NCBI GenBank assembly: GCA_904501865.1
Contig: CAJGCF010000073.1
Coordinates: 1-6,411, forward strand
DNA: 6,411 nucleotides
Reading direction: 5' to 3'
Source: an uncultured Clostridia bacterium
GTDB lineage: Bacteria > Bacillota > Clostridia > Oscillospirales > CAG-272
Below the pieces are notes generated by a model. The model was given only the letters and a program-made list of their open reading frames with translations, did not search any database and had not been told where the DNA came from. The position numbers were made by a program, and so were the translations under genes. Position 1 is the first letter of the stretch; every line of letters starts with the position of its first letter. Positions 1 through 5,925 of the stretch are shown one piece after another.

Positions 1-1239
1 GTGTTCGCCCGTGCGGTGCCCTCGGTGAACGTTGAGGACACGGTCGCAGATATAATAGACAACGTAAGGAAAAAGGGCGACGCGGCGCTTTATGAATACT
101 GTGAAAAATTCGATAAAGCAAAGCTCTCCTCACTTGCAGTTGCCGAGGAGGAGATAGACGAAGCATTTGCCTCGGTCGATGAAAAATTCATTGATGTGCT
201 GACGCGCGCAGCGGTACATATCCGCAAATTCCACGAAAAGCAGGTCAGAAACAGCTTTATCATCAACGACGAGGACGGAATAGTCATTGGACAAAAGGTC
301 ATACCCGTAGATAGAGCAGGTCTTTACGTGCCGGGTGGAACGGCGGCGTATCCGTCAACGGTGCTTATGGACTCCATCCCCGCAAAGATAGCGGGCTGTC
401 GCGAGGTAGTTATGGTGACTCCTCCCAACAAAGAGGGAAAAGTAAATCCCGTCATATTAGCAGCGGCAAGAATAGCTGGAATAGATAAGATATTCAAGCT
501 TGGCGGAGCGCAAGCGATAGCGGCATTGGCATACGGCACCGAGAGTGTGCCTAAGGTAGACAAGATAGTCGGTCCTGGCAATGCTTTCGTTGCGGAGGCG
601 AAAAAGCAGGTGTTCGGTGCGGTGTCCATAGATATGATTGCGGGACCCAGCGAGATACTCGTTGTAGCGGACGGCAAGAGCACACCGTCTCACGTGGCCG
701 CTGATCTGCTCTCACAGGCAGAGCACGACAGATTGGCGAGCGCGGTGTTAGTCACGGATTCCTACGAGCTGGCAGAGCAGGTGAGCTGTGAGCTTGAGCG
801 TCAGATACCTCTTCTTGAGAGGACCGAGATAGCGCGTGAATCTATTGACAAAAACGGAAAGATAATCGTAGCCGAGTCACTTGATGCGGCAATAGATATA
901 GCCAACGAAATAGCTCCCGAGCATCTGGAGCTTTGCGTTGACAATCCGTTTGATTATCTTGATAAGATACGTCACGCAGGCTCGATATTTATGGGACGTA
1001 ACTGCCCCGAGGCACTCGGAGATTACTTCGCAGGCCCCAATCATACGCTCCCGACGAGCGGAACGGCAAGATTTTCAAGCCCTCTTTCGGTAGACGATTT
1101 TGTGAAGAAAACGCAATATACCTATTATACCAAGGACGCGCTTGCCAAGGTCGCGTATGACGTAGCATATTTTGCCAACAAAGAGGGGCTTGGAGCGCAC
1201 GCAAAAAGCGCGGTTATAAGAGTTGAAGAAAAAGAATGA
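1..1239 (+). CDS. hisD: Histidinol dehydrogenase, partial (N-terminus cut by window edge)
   Basis: This is the last enzyme of histidine synthesis, a zinc- and NAD-dependent cytosolic dehydrogenase that oxidises L-histidinol in two steps to L-histidine (EC 1.1.1.23). Residue numbers count from base 1. The family signature IDMIAGPSE is at 210-218. The expected zinc ligands are Gln239, His242, Asp341 and His400, spaced as in the E. coli enzyme (Q259, H262, D360, H419). The catalytic Glu-His pair is at 307-308 in EIAPEHLEL. The glycine-rich LYVPGGTAAYPST (108-120) and KLGGAQAIAA (166-175) segments are conserved. The GTG at base 1 is probably an internal valine codon, because the protein opens directly at FARAVPSVNV, a segment that normally follows about 20 residues. 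About 60 bases are therefore missing upstream. The gene ends in TGA, 36 nt before hisC. No disruption is seen. Confidence 0.97.
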   Translation: MFARAVPSVNVEDTVADIIDNVRKKGDAALYEYCEKFDKAKLSSLAVAEEEIDEAFASVDEKFIDVLTRAAVHIRKFHEKQVRNSFIINDEDGIVIGQKVIPVDRAGLYVPGGTAAYPSTVLMDSIPAKIAGCREVVMVTPPNKEGKVNPVILAAARIAGIDKIFKLGGAQAIAALAYGTESVPKVDKIVGPGNAFVAEAKKQVFGAVSIDMIAGPSEILVVADGKSTPSHVAADLLSQAEHDRLASAVLVTDSYELAEQVSCELERQIPLLERTEIARESIDKNGKIIVAESLDAAIDIANEIAPEHLELCVDNPFDYLDKIRHAGSIFMGRNCPEALGDYFAGPNHTLPTSGTARFSSPLSVDDFVKKTQYTYYTKDALAKVAYDVAYFANKEGLGAHAKSAVIRVEEKE

Positions 1240-1265
1240 GCAAGGTAAGCCGCAGACAGCGGAAT

Positions 1266-1269
1266 GGAG
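1266..1269 (+). promoter_or_regulatory. Ribosome binding site that decides the hisC start
   Basis: GGAG at 1266-1269 sits 6 nt before the ATG at 1276, an ideal Shine-Dalgarno spacing. The in-frame ATG at 1264 overlaps this motif and has only a weak GCGGA upstream, so 1276 is the preferred start. Confidence 0.75.
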
Positions 1270-1275
1270 ATTAAA

Positions 1276-2343
1276 ATGAGCAGATTTTTGAGCACTAAAT
1301 ATCATAAGCTCGTACCGTATACCCCAGGCGAGCAGCCAAAGGAACGCAAATATATAAAGCTCAATACCAACGAGTCGCCGTTTCCGCCGTCGAGAAAGGC
1401 AATAGACGGAGCGGCGAGGGCGGCAGAGAGCCTTGAGCTTTACTCCGACCCCGAGTGTAAGCTTCTGACTAAAATGATAGCCGATACGTGCGGAGTGTCA
1501 CCCGAGCAGGTGCTATGCACAAATGGATCGGACGAGATATTGAATTTCGCGTTTATGGCGTTCTGTGACGGCGCGCGTGAGGCAGTCTTTCCCGATATAA
1601 CCTACGGGTTTTACTCGGTGTTTGCCGACCTCAACGGAGTTCCGTACAGAGCAATACCGCTGGGTGAGGATTTTTCGATAAACGTCGAGGACTATATAGG
1701 CGTGAACAAGACTATATTTATCGCCAACCCCAACGCTCCCACGGGAATCGCACTCGGTGTCGACGAGATAGAGAGGATAGTCAGCTCCAATCCCGATAGC
1801 GTGGTGGTTATAGACGAGGCGTACGTGGATTTCGGAGGCGAGAGCTGCATCCCGCTCATAAACAAATACGATAATCTTCTTGTGACACAGACCTTTTCAA
1901 AATCTCGTTCCATGGCGGGCGCAAGACTTGGCTTCGGAGTTGGCTCGAAGCAGCTTATAGCCGACCTCAATATGATAAAATATTCCACTAACCCATATAA
2001 CGTCAATTCTATGACTATGGCGGCGGGAATAGGAGTTCTTGAGGACGAGGAATACACCAAAAGCAACTGCGCTACGGTGATAGAGAACAGAGAATACACC
2101 GTATCAAAGCTCAGGGAGCTTGGATTTGAGATGACGGATTCCAAGGCGAATTTCATTTTTGCCAAGCATACCGATATCGACGGAGAGAGCCTTTATATTT
2201 CACTACGTCAAAAGGGAATATTGGTCCGTCATTTTAACAAAGCAAGGATATCGCAATATAACCGTATTACCGTGGGCTCGAGGGAGCAGATGGACGCGCT
2301 CATTTCGGCTATAACGGAAATTTTGGAGGAAAATAAAAAATGA
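1276..2343 (+). CDS. hisC: Histidinol-phosphate aminotransferase
   Basis: This PLP-dependent class I/II (fold type I) aminotransferase moves an amino group from glutamate to imidazole-acetol phosphate, giving L-histidinol phosphate (EC 2.6.1.9). Numbering from the ATG at 1276 (355 aa, normal family length): the substrate-side segment IKLNTNESPFPPS lies at 27-39, NPNAPTG at 151-157, and the PLP-contacting Asp180 and Tyr183 are in VVIDEAYVDF. The Schiff-base lysine is Lys209 in TFSKSRSMAGARLGFG, followed by phosphate-binding Arg217. Arg336 near the C-terminus is the expected substrate carboxylate-binding arginine. The start at 1276 is preferred over 1264 because of its GGAG site and because family members typically begin with a short Met-Ser-Arg-Phe type N-terminus. 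The stop codon overlaps the hisB start as ATGA, suggesting translational coupling. Confidence 0.96.
   Translation: MSRFLSTKYHKLVPYTPGEQPKERKYIKLNTNESPFPPSRKAIDGAARAAESLELYSDPECKLLTKMIADTCGVSPEQVLCTNGSDEILNFAFMAFCDGAREAVFPDITYGFYSVFADLNGVPYRAIPLGEDFSINVEDYIGVNKTIFIANPNAPTGIALGVDEIERIVSSNPDSVVVIDEAYVDFGGESCIPLINKYDNLLVTQTFSKSRSMAGARLGFGVGSKQLIADLNMIKYSTNPYNVNSMTMAAGIGVLEDEEYTKSNCATVIENREYTVSKLRELGFEMTDSKANFIFAKHTDIDGESLYISLRQKGILVRHFNKARISQYNRITVGSREQMDALISAITEILEENKK
2325..2329 (+). promoter_or_regulatory. Ribosome binding site of hisB, inside the end of hisC
   Basis: GGAGG at 2325-2329 lies within the last hisC codons, 10 nt before the hisB ATG at 2340. An A-rich spacer separates them. This supports the ATGA start-stop overlap as the real hisB start. 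Confidence 0.7.
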
Positions 2344-2927
2344 GAAATACAGAGATAGTCCGCAAGACCGCGGAGACAGATATAAAGCTCAAATTAGAGC
2401 TTGACGGCAACGGTAAGAGCGAAATAGACACGGGCTGCGGTTTTCTTGACCACATGCTCACTCTGCTTTCGGCTCACGGAAGATTTGATCTTTCGGTATC
2501 CTGCTGTGGCGACGTCAAGGTTGACTATCACCACACCGTTGAGGACGTGGGAATATGTCTTGGCCGCGCGTTTTCCGAGGCTCTCGGTGACAAGAGAGGA
2601 ATAGAGAGATACGGCTCCGCTATAATACCCATGGACGAGGCACTTTTGCTTGTAGCAGTGGACTTTTCGGGCAGAGACCTTTTGAATTTTGACGTTGAGA
2701 TACCCTCCGTCAAGGTGGGAGATTTTGATACAGAGTTGGTTGAGGAATTCTGGATTGCGTTTGTCAGAGCGGCAAATTGTACCCTGCATATCAAAAAGCT
2801 TGCGGGCAAGAACTCACACCACATAATAGAGGGTGCCTTCAAGGCGGCGGCAAGAGCTATACGTGCGGCAGTGGCTATCGACGCGGCGAGAGCCGACGAG
2901 ATACCCTCAACGAAAGGAGTTCTTTGA
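2340..2927 (+). CDS. hisB: Imidazoleglycerol-phosphate dehydratase (single-function)
   Basis: This Mn-dependent dehydratase converts imidazole glycerol phosphate to imidazole-acetol phosphate (EC 4.2.1.19), the substrate of HisC. It is 195 aa, the usual length for the stand-alone enzyme, and lacks the N-terminal histidinol-phosphatase domain of the bifunctional E. coli protein. Both family signatures are intact: VDYHHTVEDVGICLG (61-75; metal-binding His64, His65, Glu68) and GKNSHHIIEGAFK (156-168; His160, His161, Glu164, Lys168). FLDHMLTLLSAHGRFDL near residues 35-51 contributes further conserved histidines (His38, His46). These duplicated HH-x2-E motifs reflect the internal repeat of the fold, and the enzyme is known as a 24-mer in other species. 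The gene overlaps hisC by 4 nt and hisH by 1 nt. A separate phosphatase must be encoded elsewhere for the pathway to be complete. Confidence 0.97.
   Translation: MRNTEIVRKTAETDIKLKLELDGNGKSEIDTGCGFLDHMLTLLSAHGRFDLSVSCCGDVKVDYHHTVEDVGICLGRAFSEALGDKRGIERYGSAIIPMDEALLLVAVDFSGRDLLNFDVEIPSVKVGDFDTELVEEFWIAFVRAANCTLHIKKLAGKNSHHIIEGAFKAAARAIRAAVAIDAARADEIPSTKGVL
2913..2919 (+). promoter_or_regulatory. Ribosome binding site that decides the hisH start
   Basis: AAAGGAG at 2913-2919, inside the 3' end of hisB, is 7 nt before the ATG at 2927. The hisH frame is open further upstream, to an ATG at 2777 deep in hisB, but only the 2927 start has this site and gives the standard HisH N-terminus MVAIIDYGVGN. 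Confidence 0.8.
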
Positions 2928-3538
2928 TGGTAGCCATAATAGATTACGGAGTTGGAAATCTTTTTTCTCTCAAAAGCTCCTTTGCGGCAATAGGCGTAGA
3001 GGCTACCGTTACGGATGATTCAGATGTTTTGCGTAGTGCCGATAGGCTTATACTCCCCGGAGTAGGCGCGTTTGGTGATGCGGCGGCAAAGCTGCGCACG
3101 ACAGGGCTTGACAAGGTTATAATCGACGAGGTAGGAAAGGGCAAAAAACTCATGGGTATCTGTCTTGGAATGCAGATGCTGCTCGATAAGAGCTTTGAGT
3201 ACGGAGAGCATAAAGGACTTGGGCTTATCAGGGGCAATATCCGCCCCATCTCCGACGTTATTCCCGAGGGGCTGCCTATTCCTCAGATTGGTTGGAACGC
3301 CCTACGCATCAAAGGAGAAAAACATCCCATATTCAAGTACGTGAACGACGGAGATTGCGTTTATTTTGTCCACTCTTATTACGCATCGGACTGTGATGAG
3401 AGCGTTATCGCCGATACCGAATATGGCGCGCCCTTGACCGCGGCGGTCGCAAGCGGCAACGTATGCGGCTGTCAGTTTCATCCTGAGAAGAGCGGCAAGG
3501 TGGGACTTGCAATACTTAGAGCGTTTTGCGAGATGTAA
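2927..3538 (+). CDS. hisH: Imidazole glycerol phosphate synthase, glutamine amidotransferase subunit
   Basis: HisH is the class I (triad) glutaminase of IGP synthase. It releases ammonia from glutamine and passes it through a channel to HisF (joint EC 4.3.2.10). The protein is 203 aa, the usual size. The nucleophile is Cys79 in GICLGMQMLL and the other triad members are His185 and Glu187 in CQFHPEKSG. The oxyanion-strand motif PGVG is at 44-47, within ILPGVGAFGDAA. The conserved N-terminus IIDYGVGNLFS and the YFVHSYY segment (146-152) are also present. The gene starts at the TGATG junction with hisB, which implies translational coupling. It is separated from its partner hisF only by hisA, the usual arrangement. 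No anomaly is seen. Confidence 0.97.
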   Translation: MVAIIDYGVGNLFSLKSSFAAIGVEATVTDDSDVLRSADRLILPGVGAFGDAAAKLRTTGLDKVIIDEVGKGKKLMGICLGMQMLLDKSFEYGEHKGLGLIRGNIRPISDVIPEGLPIPQIGWNALRIKGEKHPIFKYVNDGDCVYFVHSYYASDCDESVIADTEYGAPLTAAVASGNVCGCQFHPEKSGKVGLAILRAFCEM

Positions 3539-3571
3539 GTATACGACAGATTTTGAAAGGAATACCACGTT

Positions 3572-4285
3572 ATGTTGATTTTTCCCGCGATCGACCTTTA
3601 TGGCGGCAAAGCAGTCCGTCTTTACAAGGGCGATTATGAGCAGATGACAATATATAACGACGATCCCTTATCGGTGGCTCGCGATTTTGAAAACAACGGC
3701 GCTGAATGGGTGCACCTCGTTGACCTTGAGGGTGCTAAAAACGGCAGTACGCCAAACATAGACACGGTGGCCAAAATAGCCCGCGAGACCTCGCTCTCCT
3801 GCGAGATCGGTGGAGGAATACGTAGTATGGAGACCGTTGAGACGTATTTTGCGGCGGGTGTCGAGCGAGTAATACTCGGTACTGCGGCAGTGACCGACGA
3901 GGCGTTTTTACACGCGACGGTAGAAAAATACGGCGAAAAAATAGCCGTTGGAGTTGATATCAAGGACGGTATGGTCGCTATAAAGGGCTGGATAGAAAAA
4001 AGTCAATATGATGCTTTTGACTTTTGCAGAAAAATGCAGAGCATCGGTGTGAAAACTATAATCTGTACCGACATTTCCAAGGACGGAGCTATGAAGGGCG
4101 CAAATCATGCGCTTTACCGTGAGCTGTCCGAGAAATTTGATATGCAGATAGTGGCGTCGGGCGGAGTTTCGTCTATGGACGACGTAAAAAAGCTTGCCGA
4201 CCTAAATATTTACGGAGCGATAATTGGAAAAGCCTATTATATGGGCGCGATAGACCTGAAGAAAGCAATAGAGGTAGCAAAATGA
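3572..4285 (+). CDS. hisA: ProFAR isomerase (phosphoribosylformimino-AICAR-P isomerase)
   Basis: HisA is a (beta/alpha)8-barrel enzyme that performs the Amadori rearrangement of ProFAR to PRFAR (EC 5.3.1.16), the substrate of HisF. It is 237 aa, the normal length. The general acid/base aspartates are Asp8 in FPAIDLYGGKAVRL and Asp129 in VGVDIKDG. Thr166 lies in TDISKDGAMKG and Trp140 in KGWIEKS; these align with D8, D127, T164 and W138 of the Thermotoga enzyme. The phosphate-binding glycine motifs are GGGI (80-83) and SGGVS (196-200). A ribosome site AAAGGA at 3556-3561 is 10 nt before the ATG. The sequence is distinct from HisF (shorter, with the HisA-type N-terminus), so the two paralogues are not confused. 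The last codons overlap hisF as ATGA. Confidence 0.97.
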   Translation: MLIFPAIDLYGGKAVRLYKGDYEQMTIYNDDPLSVARDFENNGAEWVHLVDLEGAKNGSTPNIDTVAKIARETSLSCEIGGGIRSMETVETYFAAGVERVILGTAAVTDEAFLHATVEKYGEKIAVGVDIKDGMVAIKGWIEKSQYDAFDFCRKMQSIGVKTIICTDISKDGAMKGANHALYRELSEKFDMQIVASGGVSSMDDVKKLADLNIYGAIIGKAYYMGAIDLKKAIEVAK

Positions 4286-5040
4286 TAACTAAAAGAATAA
4301 TCCCTTGTCTTGACGTAAAGGACGGAAGGGTAGTTAAGGGCGTAAATTTCAGAGGGCTTGGCGACGTGTCGTCTCCCGTTGAGCTTGCGAAATATTATAG
4401 CGACAATGGCGCAGACGAGCTGGTATTTTACGACATCACGGCATCTGCCGAGGATAGAAAGCTCTTTACAGATATACTCTGCGAGGTGGCAAGCACTATA
4501 TTCATTCCGCTCACCGTAGGCGGTGGAATCAATACCCTTGAGGACTTTGACAGAGTGCTCAAATGCGGAGCGGATAAGGTGAGCGTGAATTCGGGAGCCA
4601 TTAAGAATCCGCAGCTTATAGACGAGGCGGCAAAGCGCTACGGCGATCAATGCGTGGTCATTTCCGCAGATGTTAAGCGAGTTGACGGAAAATTCCGCGT
4701 CTTTGCCAAGGGCGGTAGAGAAAACACGGGTAAGGAGGCTGTGTCTTGGATCAAGGAATGTGTCGAGAGAGGTGCGGGAGAGGTAGTGCTCAACTCCATT
4801 GACACCGATGGTGTGCGCGCGGGATTTGACCTTGATATGCTGAAGGCTGTCTGCGATGCTGTCAACGTTCCCGTTATCGCATCGGGCGGTGCGGGCTCGA
4901 TATCCGACTTTATAACTTTGTTTAAAAAGATACCCGACGTTTCGGCAGGTCTTGCCGCTTCTATCTTCCACTTTGGCGAGGTGGAAATAAAGGATCTTAA
5001 GCGAGAGCTTGCCGACAATGGAATATCGGTTAGAATGTAA
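4282..5040 (+). CDS. hisF: Imidazole glycerol phosphate synthase, cyclase subunit
   Basis: HisF is the (beta/alpha)8-barrel cyclase of IGP synthase. It combines PRFAR with ammonia from HisH to give imidazole glycerol phosphate and AICAR (EC 4.3.2.10). The protein is 252 aa, standard length. The N-terminus ITKRIIPCLDVKDGRVVKG contains Cys9 and catalytic Asp11; the second catalytic Asp130 lies in ISADVKR. NSIDTDG (171-177) is the third conserved loop. Residues Arg5, Glu46, Lys99 and Glu167 match, in number and type, the ammonia-gate residues described for Thermotoga HisF. Phosphate-binding glycines are GGGIN (80-84) and SGGAGS (201-206). The start overlaps hisA by ATGA, with GAGG at 4271-4274 seven nt upstream. 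A long open frame on the opposite strand here is a shadow of this gene. Confidence 0.98.
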   Translation: MITKRIIPCLDVKDGRVVKGVNFRGLGDVSSPVELAKYYSDNGADELVFYDITASAEDRKLFTDILCEVASTIFIPLTVGGGINTLEDFDRVLKCGADKVSVNSGAIKNPQLIDEAAKRYGDQCVVISADVKRVDGKFRVFAKGGRENTGKEAVSWIKECVERGAGEVVLNSIDTDGVRAGFDLDMLKAVCDAVNVPVIASGGAGSISDFITLFKKIPDVSAGLAASIFHFGEVEIKDLKRELADNGISVRM

Positions 5041-5046
5041 GAGCAA

Positions 5047-5053
5047 GGAGAGG
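5047..5053 (+). promoter_or_regulatory. Strong ribosome binding site of hisIE
   Basis: GGAGAGG at 5047-5053, in the 18-nt hisF-hisIE gap, precedes the ATG at 5059 by 5 to 8 nt depending on register. It fixes the hisIE start. Confidence 0.75.
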
Positions 5054-5058
5054 TAAAA

Positions 5059-5715
5059 ATGATAAATATAGATGAACTTAAATTTGACGAAAAGGGACTT
5101 ATTCCCGCCGTCGTTATTGATAATAAGACCAAAAAACTCCTTACTCTCGCGTATATGAGCCGTGAGAGCCTTGAGATATCAATGGAGAGGGGATTGACCT
5201 GCTTTTACAGTCGCTCGCGTCAGGAGCTTTGGCTCAAGGGCGAGACCAGCGGAAATTTCCAGCACATAGTATCCATTACCGCGGATTGCGACAAGGACGC
5301 ACTTGAGATATTGGTTGAGCCTGACGGCCCCGCTTGTCACACGGGAAGCTTTTCTTGCTTCAAATATCCCGTATGGGAAAGCGCGGAGCTTGCCGAGAGT
5401 CAATTCTCGCTTGATGCGCTTATGAAGCTGATAGAGGGAAGAAAAACAGAGAAAAAAGAAGGCTCCTACACCACTTACCTCTTTGAGAAGGGAATAGATA
5501 AGATACTCAAAAAGGTTGGCGAGGAGTGCACCGAGGTAATAATTGCCGGCAAGGCAGATGACAAGGCAGAGACCGTATACGAAATATCCGATCTTGTATA
5601 TCATACTCTTGTGCTTATGGTGCAGATGGGCATATCGGTCGACGATATTAAGCGTGAGCTCGCGTCCCGTCACGTTATAGACCATAAGGTCAAGCAGGAA
5701 AAAATGACAAAGTGA
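5059..5715 (+). CDS. hisIE: Bifunctional phosphoribosyl-AMP cyclohydrolase / phosphoribosyl-ATP pyrophosphatase
   Basis: This fusion (218 aa) carries out the second and third steps of the pathway. The C-terminal HisE domain hydrolyses phosphoribosyl-ATP to phosphoribosyl-AMP and PPi (EC 3.6.1.31), and the N-terminal HisI domain opens the adenine ring to give ProFAR (EC 3.5.4.19). HisI covers about 1-108: FYSRSRQELWLKGETSGNFQ is the substrate segment, Asp76/Asp78/Asp80 in TADCDKDALEI are the Mg-binding aspartates, and Cys77, Cys93 and Cys100 (ACHTGSFSC) the zinc cysteines. A short charged linker (about 127-134) leads to HisE, about 116-203, with KVGEECTEV (Glu155, Glu156, Glu159) and EISDLVYH (Glu175, Asp178) forming the metal-binding helices of the MazG-like all-alpha fold. 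A lysine-rich tail follows. It is the last gene of the operon; a 21-bp hairpin begins 12 nt after its stop. Confidence 0.97.
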   Translation: MINIDELKFDEKGLIPAVVIDNKTKKLLTLAYMSRESLEISMERGLTCFYSRSRQELWLKGETSGNFQHIVSITADCDKDALEILVEPDGPACHTGSFSCFKYPVWESAELAESQFSLDALMKLIEGRKTEKKEGSYTTYLFEKGIDKILKKVGEECTEVIIAGKADDKAETVYEISDLVYHTLVLMVQMGISVDDIKRELASRHVIDHKVKQEKMTK

Positions 5716-5727
5716 TGAAAAATAACA

Positions 5728-5771
5728 CAGGGGGAGAGGAGAACTTTTTCAAAAGTTCTCCTCTCCCCCTG
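5728..5771. terminator. Perfect 21-bp hairpin, likely (bidirectional?) transcription terminator
   Basis: Bases 5728-5748 pair without mismatch with 5751-5771, leaving a 2-nt loop. The arm begins CAGGGGGAGAGG and ends in an AACTTTT segment, so the base of the stem is GC-rich and the tip AT-rich. On the - strand the stem is followed at once by TGTTATTTTTC (5727-5717), a good U-rich tail for ending the esterase transcript. On the + strand the stem is followed by CACCCCCTCACC with no U-tract, so intrinsic termination of the his mRNA is less certain; it may instead protect the his mRNA 3' end. It lies 12 nt after the hisIE stop. It could alternatively be a copy of a dispersed palindromic repeat. 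Confidence 0.7.
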
Positions 5772-5826
5772 CACCCCCTCACCACTCAAAATCTTGATGG
5801 ACGGAGGTTTATAATTGTTTCATTTA

Positions 5827-5844
5827 AGTTAATTATGCTTAACT
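5827..5844. repeat. 18-bp AT-rich palindromic repeat, copy 1
   Basis: AGTTAATTATGCTTAACT is an inverted repeat; with one flanking base on each side, AAGTTAA pairs with TTAACTT over a 6-nt centre. It matches copy 2 at 5869-5886 at 16 of 18 positions, the two differences lying in the central spacer. Possible roles are a protein-binding site or a mobile-element remnant; neither is shown. Confidence 0.5.
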
Positions 5845-5868
5845 TGTGATATTGTGATCCTGTCTATG

Positions 5869-5886
5869 AGTTAATTATATTTAACT
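5869..5886. repeat. 18-bp AT-rich palindromic repeat, copy 2
   Basis: AGTTAATTATATTTAACT pairs AGTTAA with TTAACT over a 6-nt centre. It begins 42 bases after the start of copy 1 in the same orientation, which is about four turns of B-DNA. The two copies keep identical arms and differ only in two central bases. Confidence 0.5.
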
Positions 5887-5887
5887 A

Positions 5888-5925
5888 TTATTCAAATAAT
5901 TAAGCTTACTTAATTATTTGAATAA
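5888..5925 (-). repeat. Perfect 17-bp AT-rich palindrome spanning the esterase stop codon
   Basis: Bases 5888-5904 (TTATTCAAATAATTAAG) pair perfectly with 5909-5925 around a CTTA loop. The right arm contains the last three sense codons and the TAA stop of the esterase gene (stop at 5914-5916). It would form a hairpin at the very 3' end of that coding sequence. No U-tract follows on either strand, so it is a poor intrinsic terminator by itself. It could affect mRNA 3'-end stability or mark the edge of an inserted AT-rich segment. Confidence 0.6.

Larger units (their letters stand above)
1..5715 (+). other. Histidine biosynthesis operon hisDCBHAF(IE), 5' end outside the window
   Basis: Seven consecutive same-strand genes all belong to the histidine pathway. 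Junctions are hisD-36 nt-hisC, hisC/hisB 4-nt overlap (ATGA), hisB/hisH 1-nt overlap (TGATG), hisH-33 nt-hisA, hisA/hisF 4-nt overlap (ATGA), and hisF-18 nt-hisIE. No internal terminator or promoter is evident, so one polycistronic mRNA is inferred. The order matches the common bacterial hisGDCBHAFI(E) arrangement. hisG, hisZ (if present) and any leader control such as a T-box or attenuator would lie upstream of base 1 and cannot be assessed. The histidinol-phosphate phosphatase is also absent here; in Bacillota it is commonly a PHP-family enzyme, often encoded elsewhere. Confidence 0.95.
5716..5913. other. Convergent intergenic region between hisIE and the esterase gene
   Basis: This stretch of 198 bases has no credible gene; the longest reading frames starting after a plausible ribosome site are a few codons. 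It has two parts. The first is a GC-rich perfect hairpin near hisIE, followed by a C-rich stretch on the + strand. The second, about 5821-5920, is very AT-rich (about 21% G+C by hand count) and contains three palindromes, described separately. Confidence 0.85.

Noticed and set aside
1..3. GTG at the window start as the true hisD start codon
   Set aside because: The zinc-ligand positions are about 20 residues lower than in full-length HisD, so the N-terminus is cut and this GTG is best read as an internal valine.
1250..1262. Small hairpin CCGC-AGACA-GCGG in the hisD-hisC gap
   Set aside because: A 4-bp stem is too short to support an attenuator or regulatory claim.
1264..1266. In-frame ATG as hisC start, giving 4 extra residues
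   Set aside because: It overlaps the GGAG that serves the ATG at 1276 and lacks a good ribosome site of its own; the extra Met-Glu-Ile-Lys is not expected at the family N-terminus.
2777..2926. Upstream extension of the hisH frame by 50 codons
   Set aside because: It lies entirely within hisB, shows no HisH similarity, and the 2927 start has an AAAGGAG site and the canonical N-terminus.
4237..5046. Long - strand open frame (269 codons) opposite hisF
   Set aside because: It mirrors the strongly conserved hisF gene, its translation resembles no family I recognise, and it is explained by codon structure of the sense gene.
5810..5815. Perfect TATAAT hexamer on the + strand
   Set aside because: No -35 box at 16-18 bp spacing (TTGATG at 5794-5799 is only 10 bp away), and no same-strand gene or evident RNA follows. 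It is likely chance in AT-rich DNA.
5803..5832. GGAGG (5803-5807) followed by a possible TTG start at 5815
   Set aside because: The frame ends after five codons at TAA (5830-5832); no peptide gene is supported.
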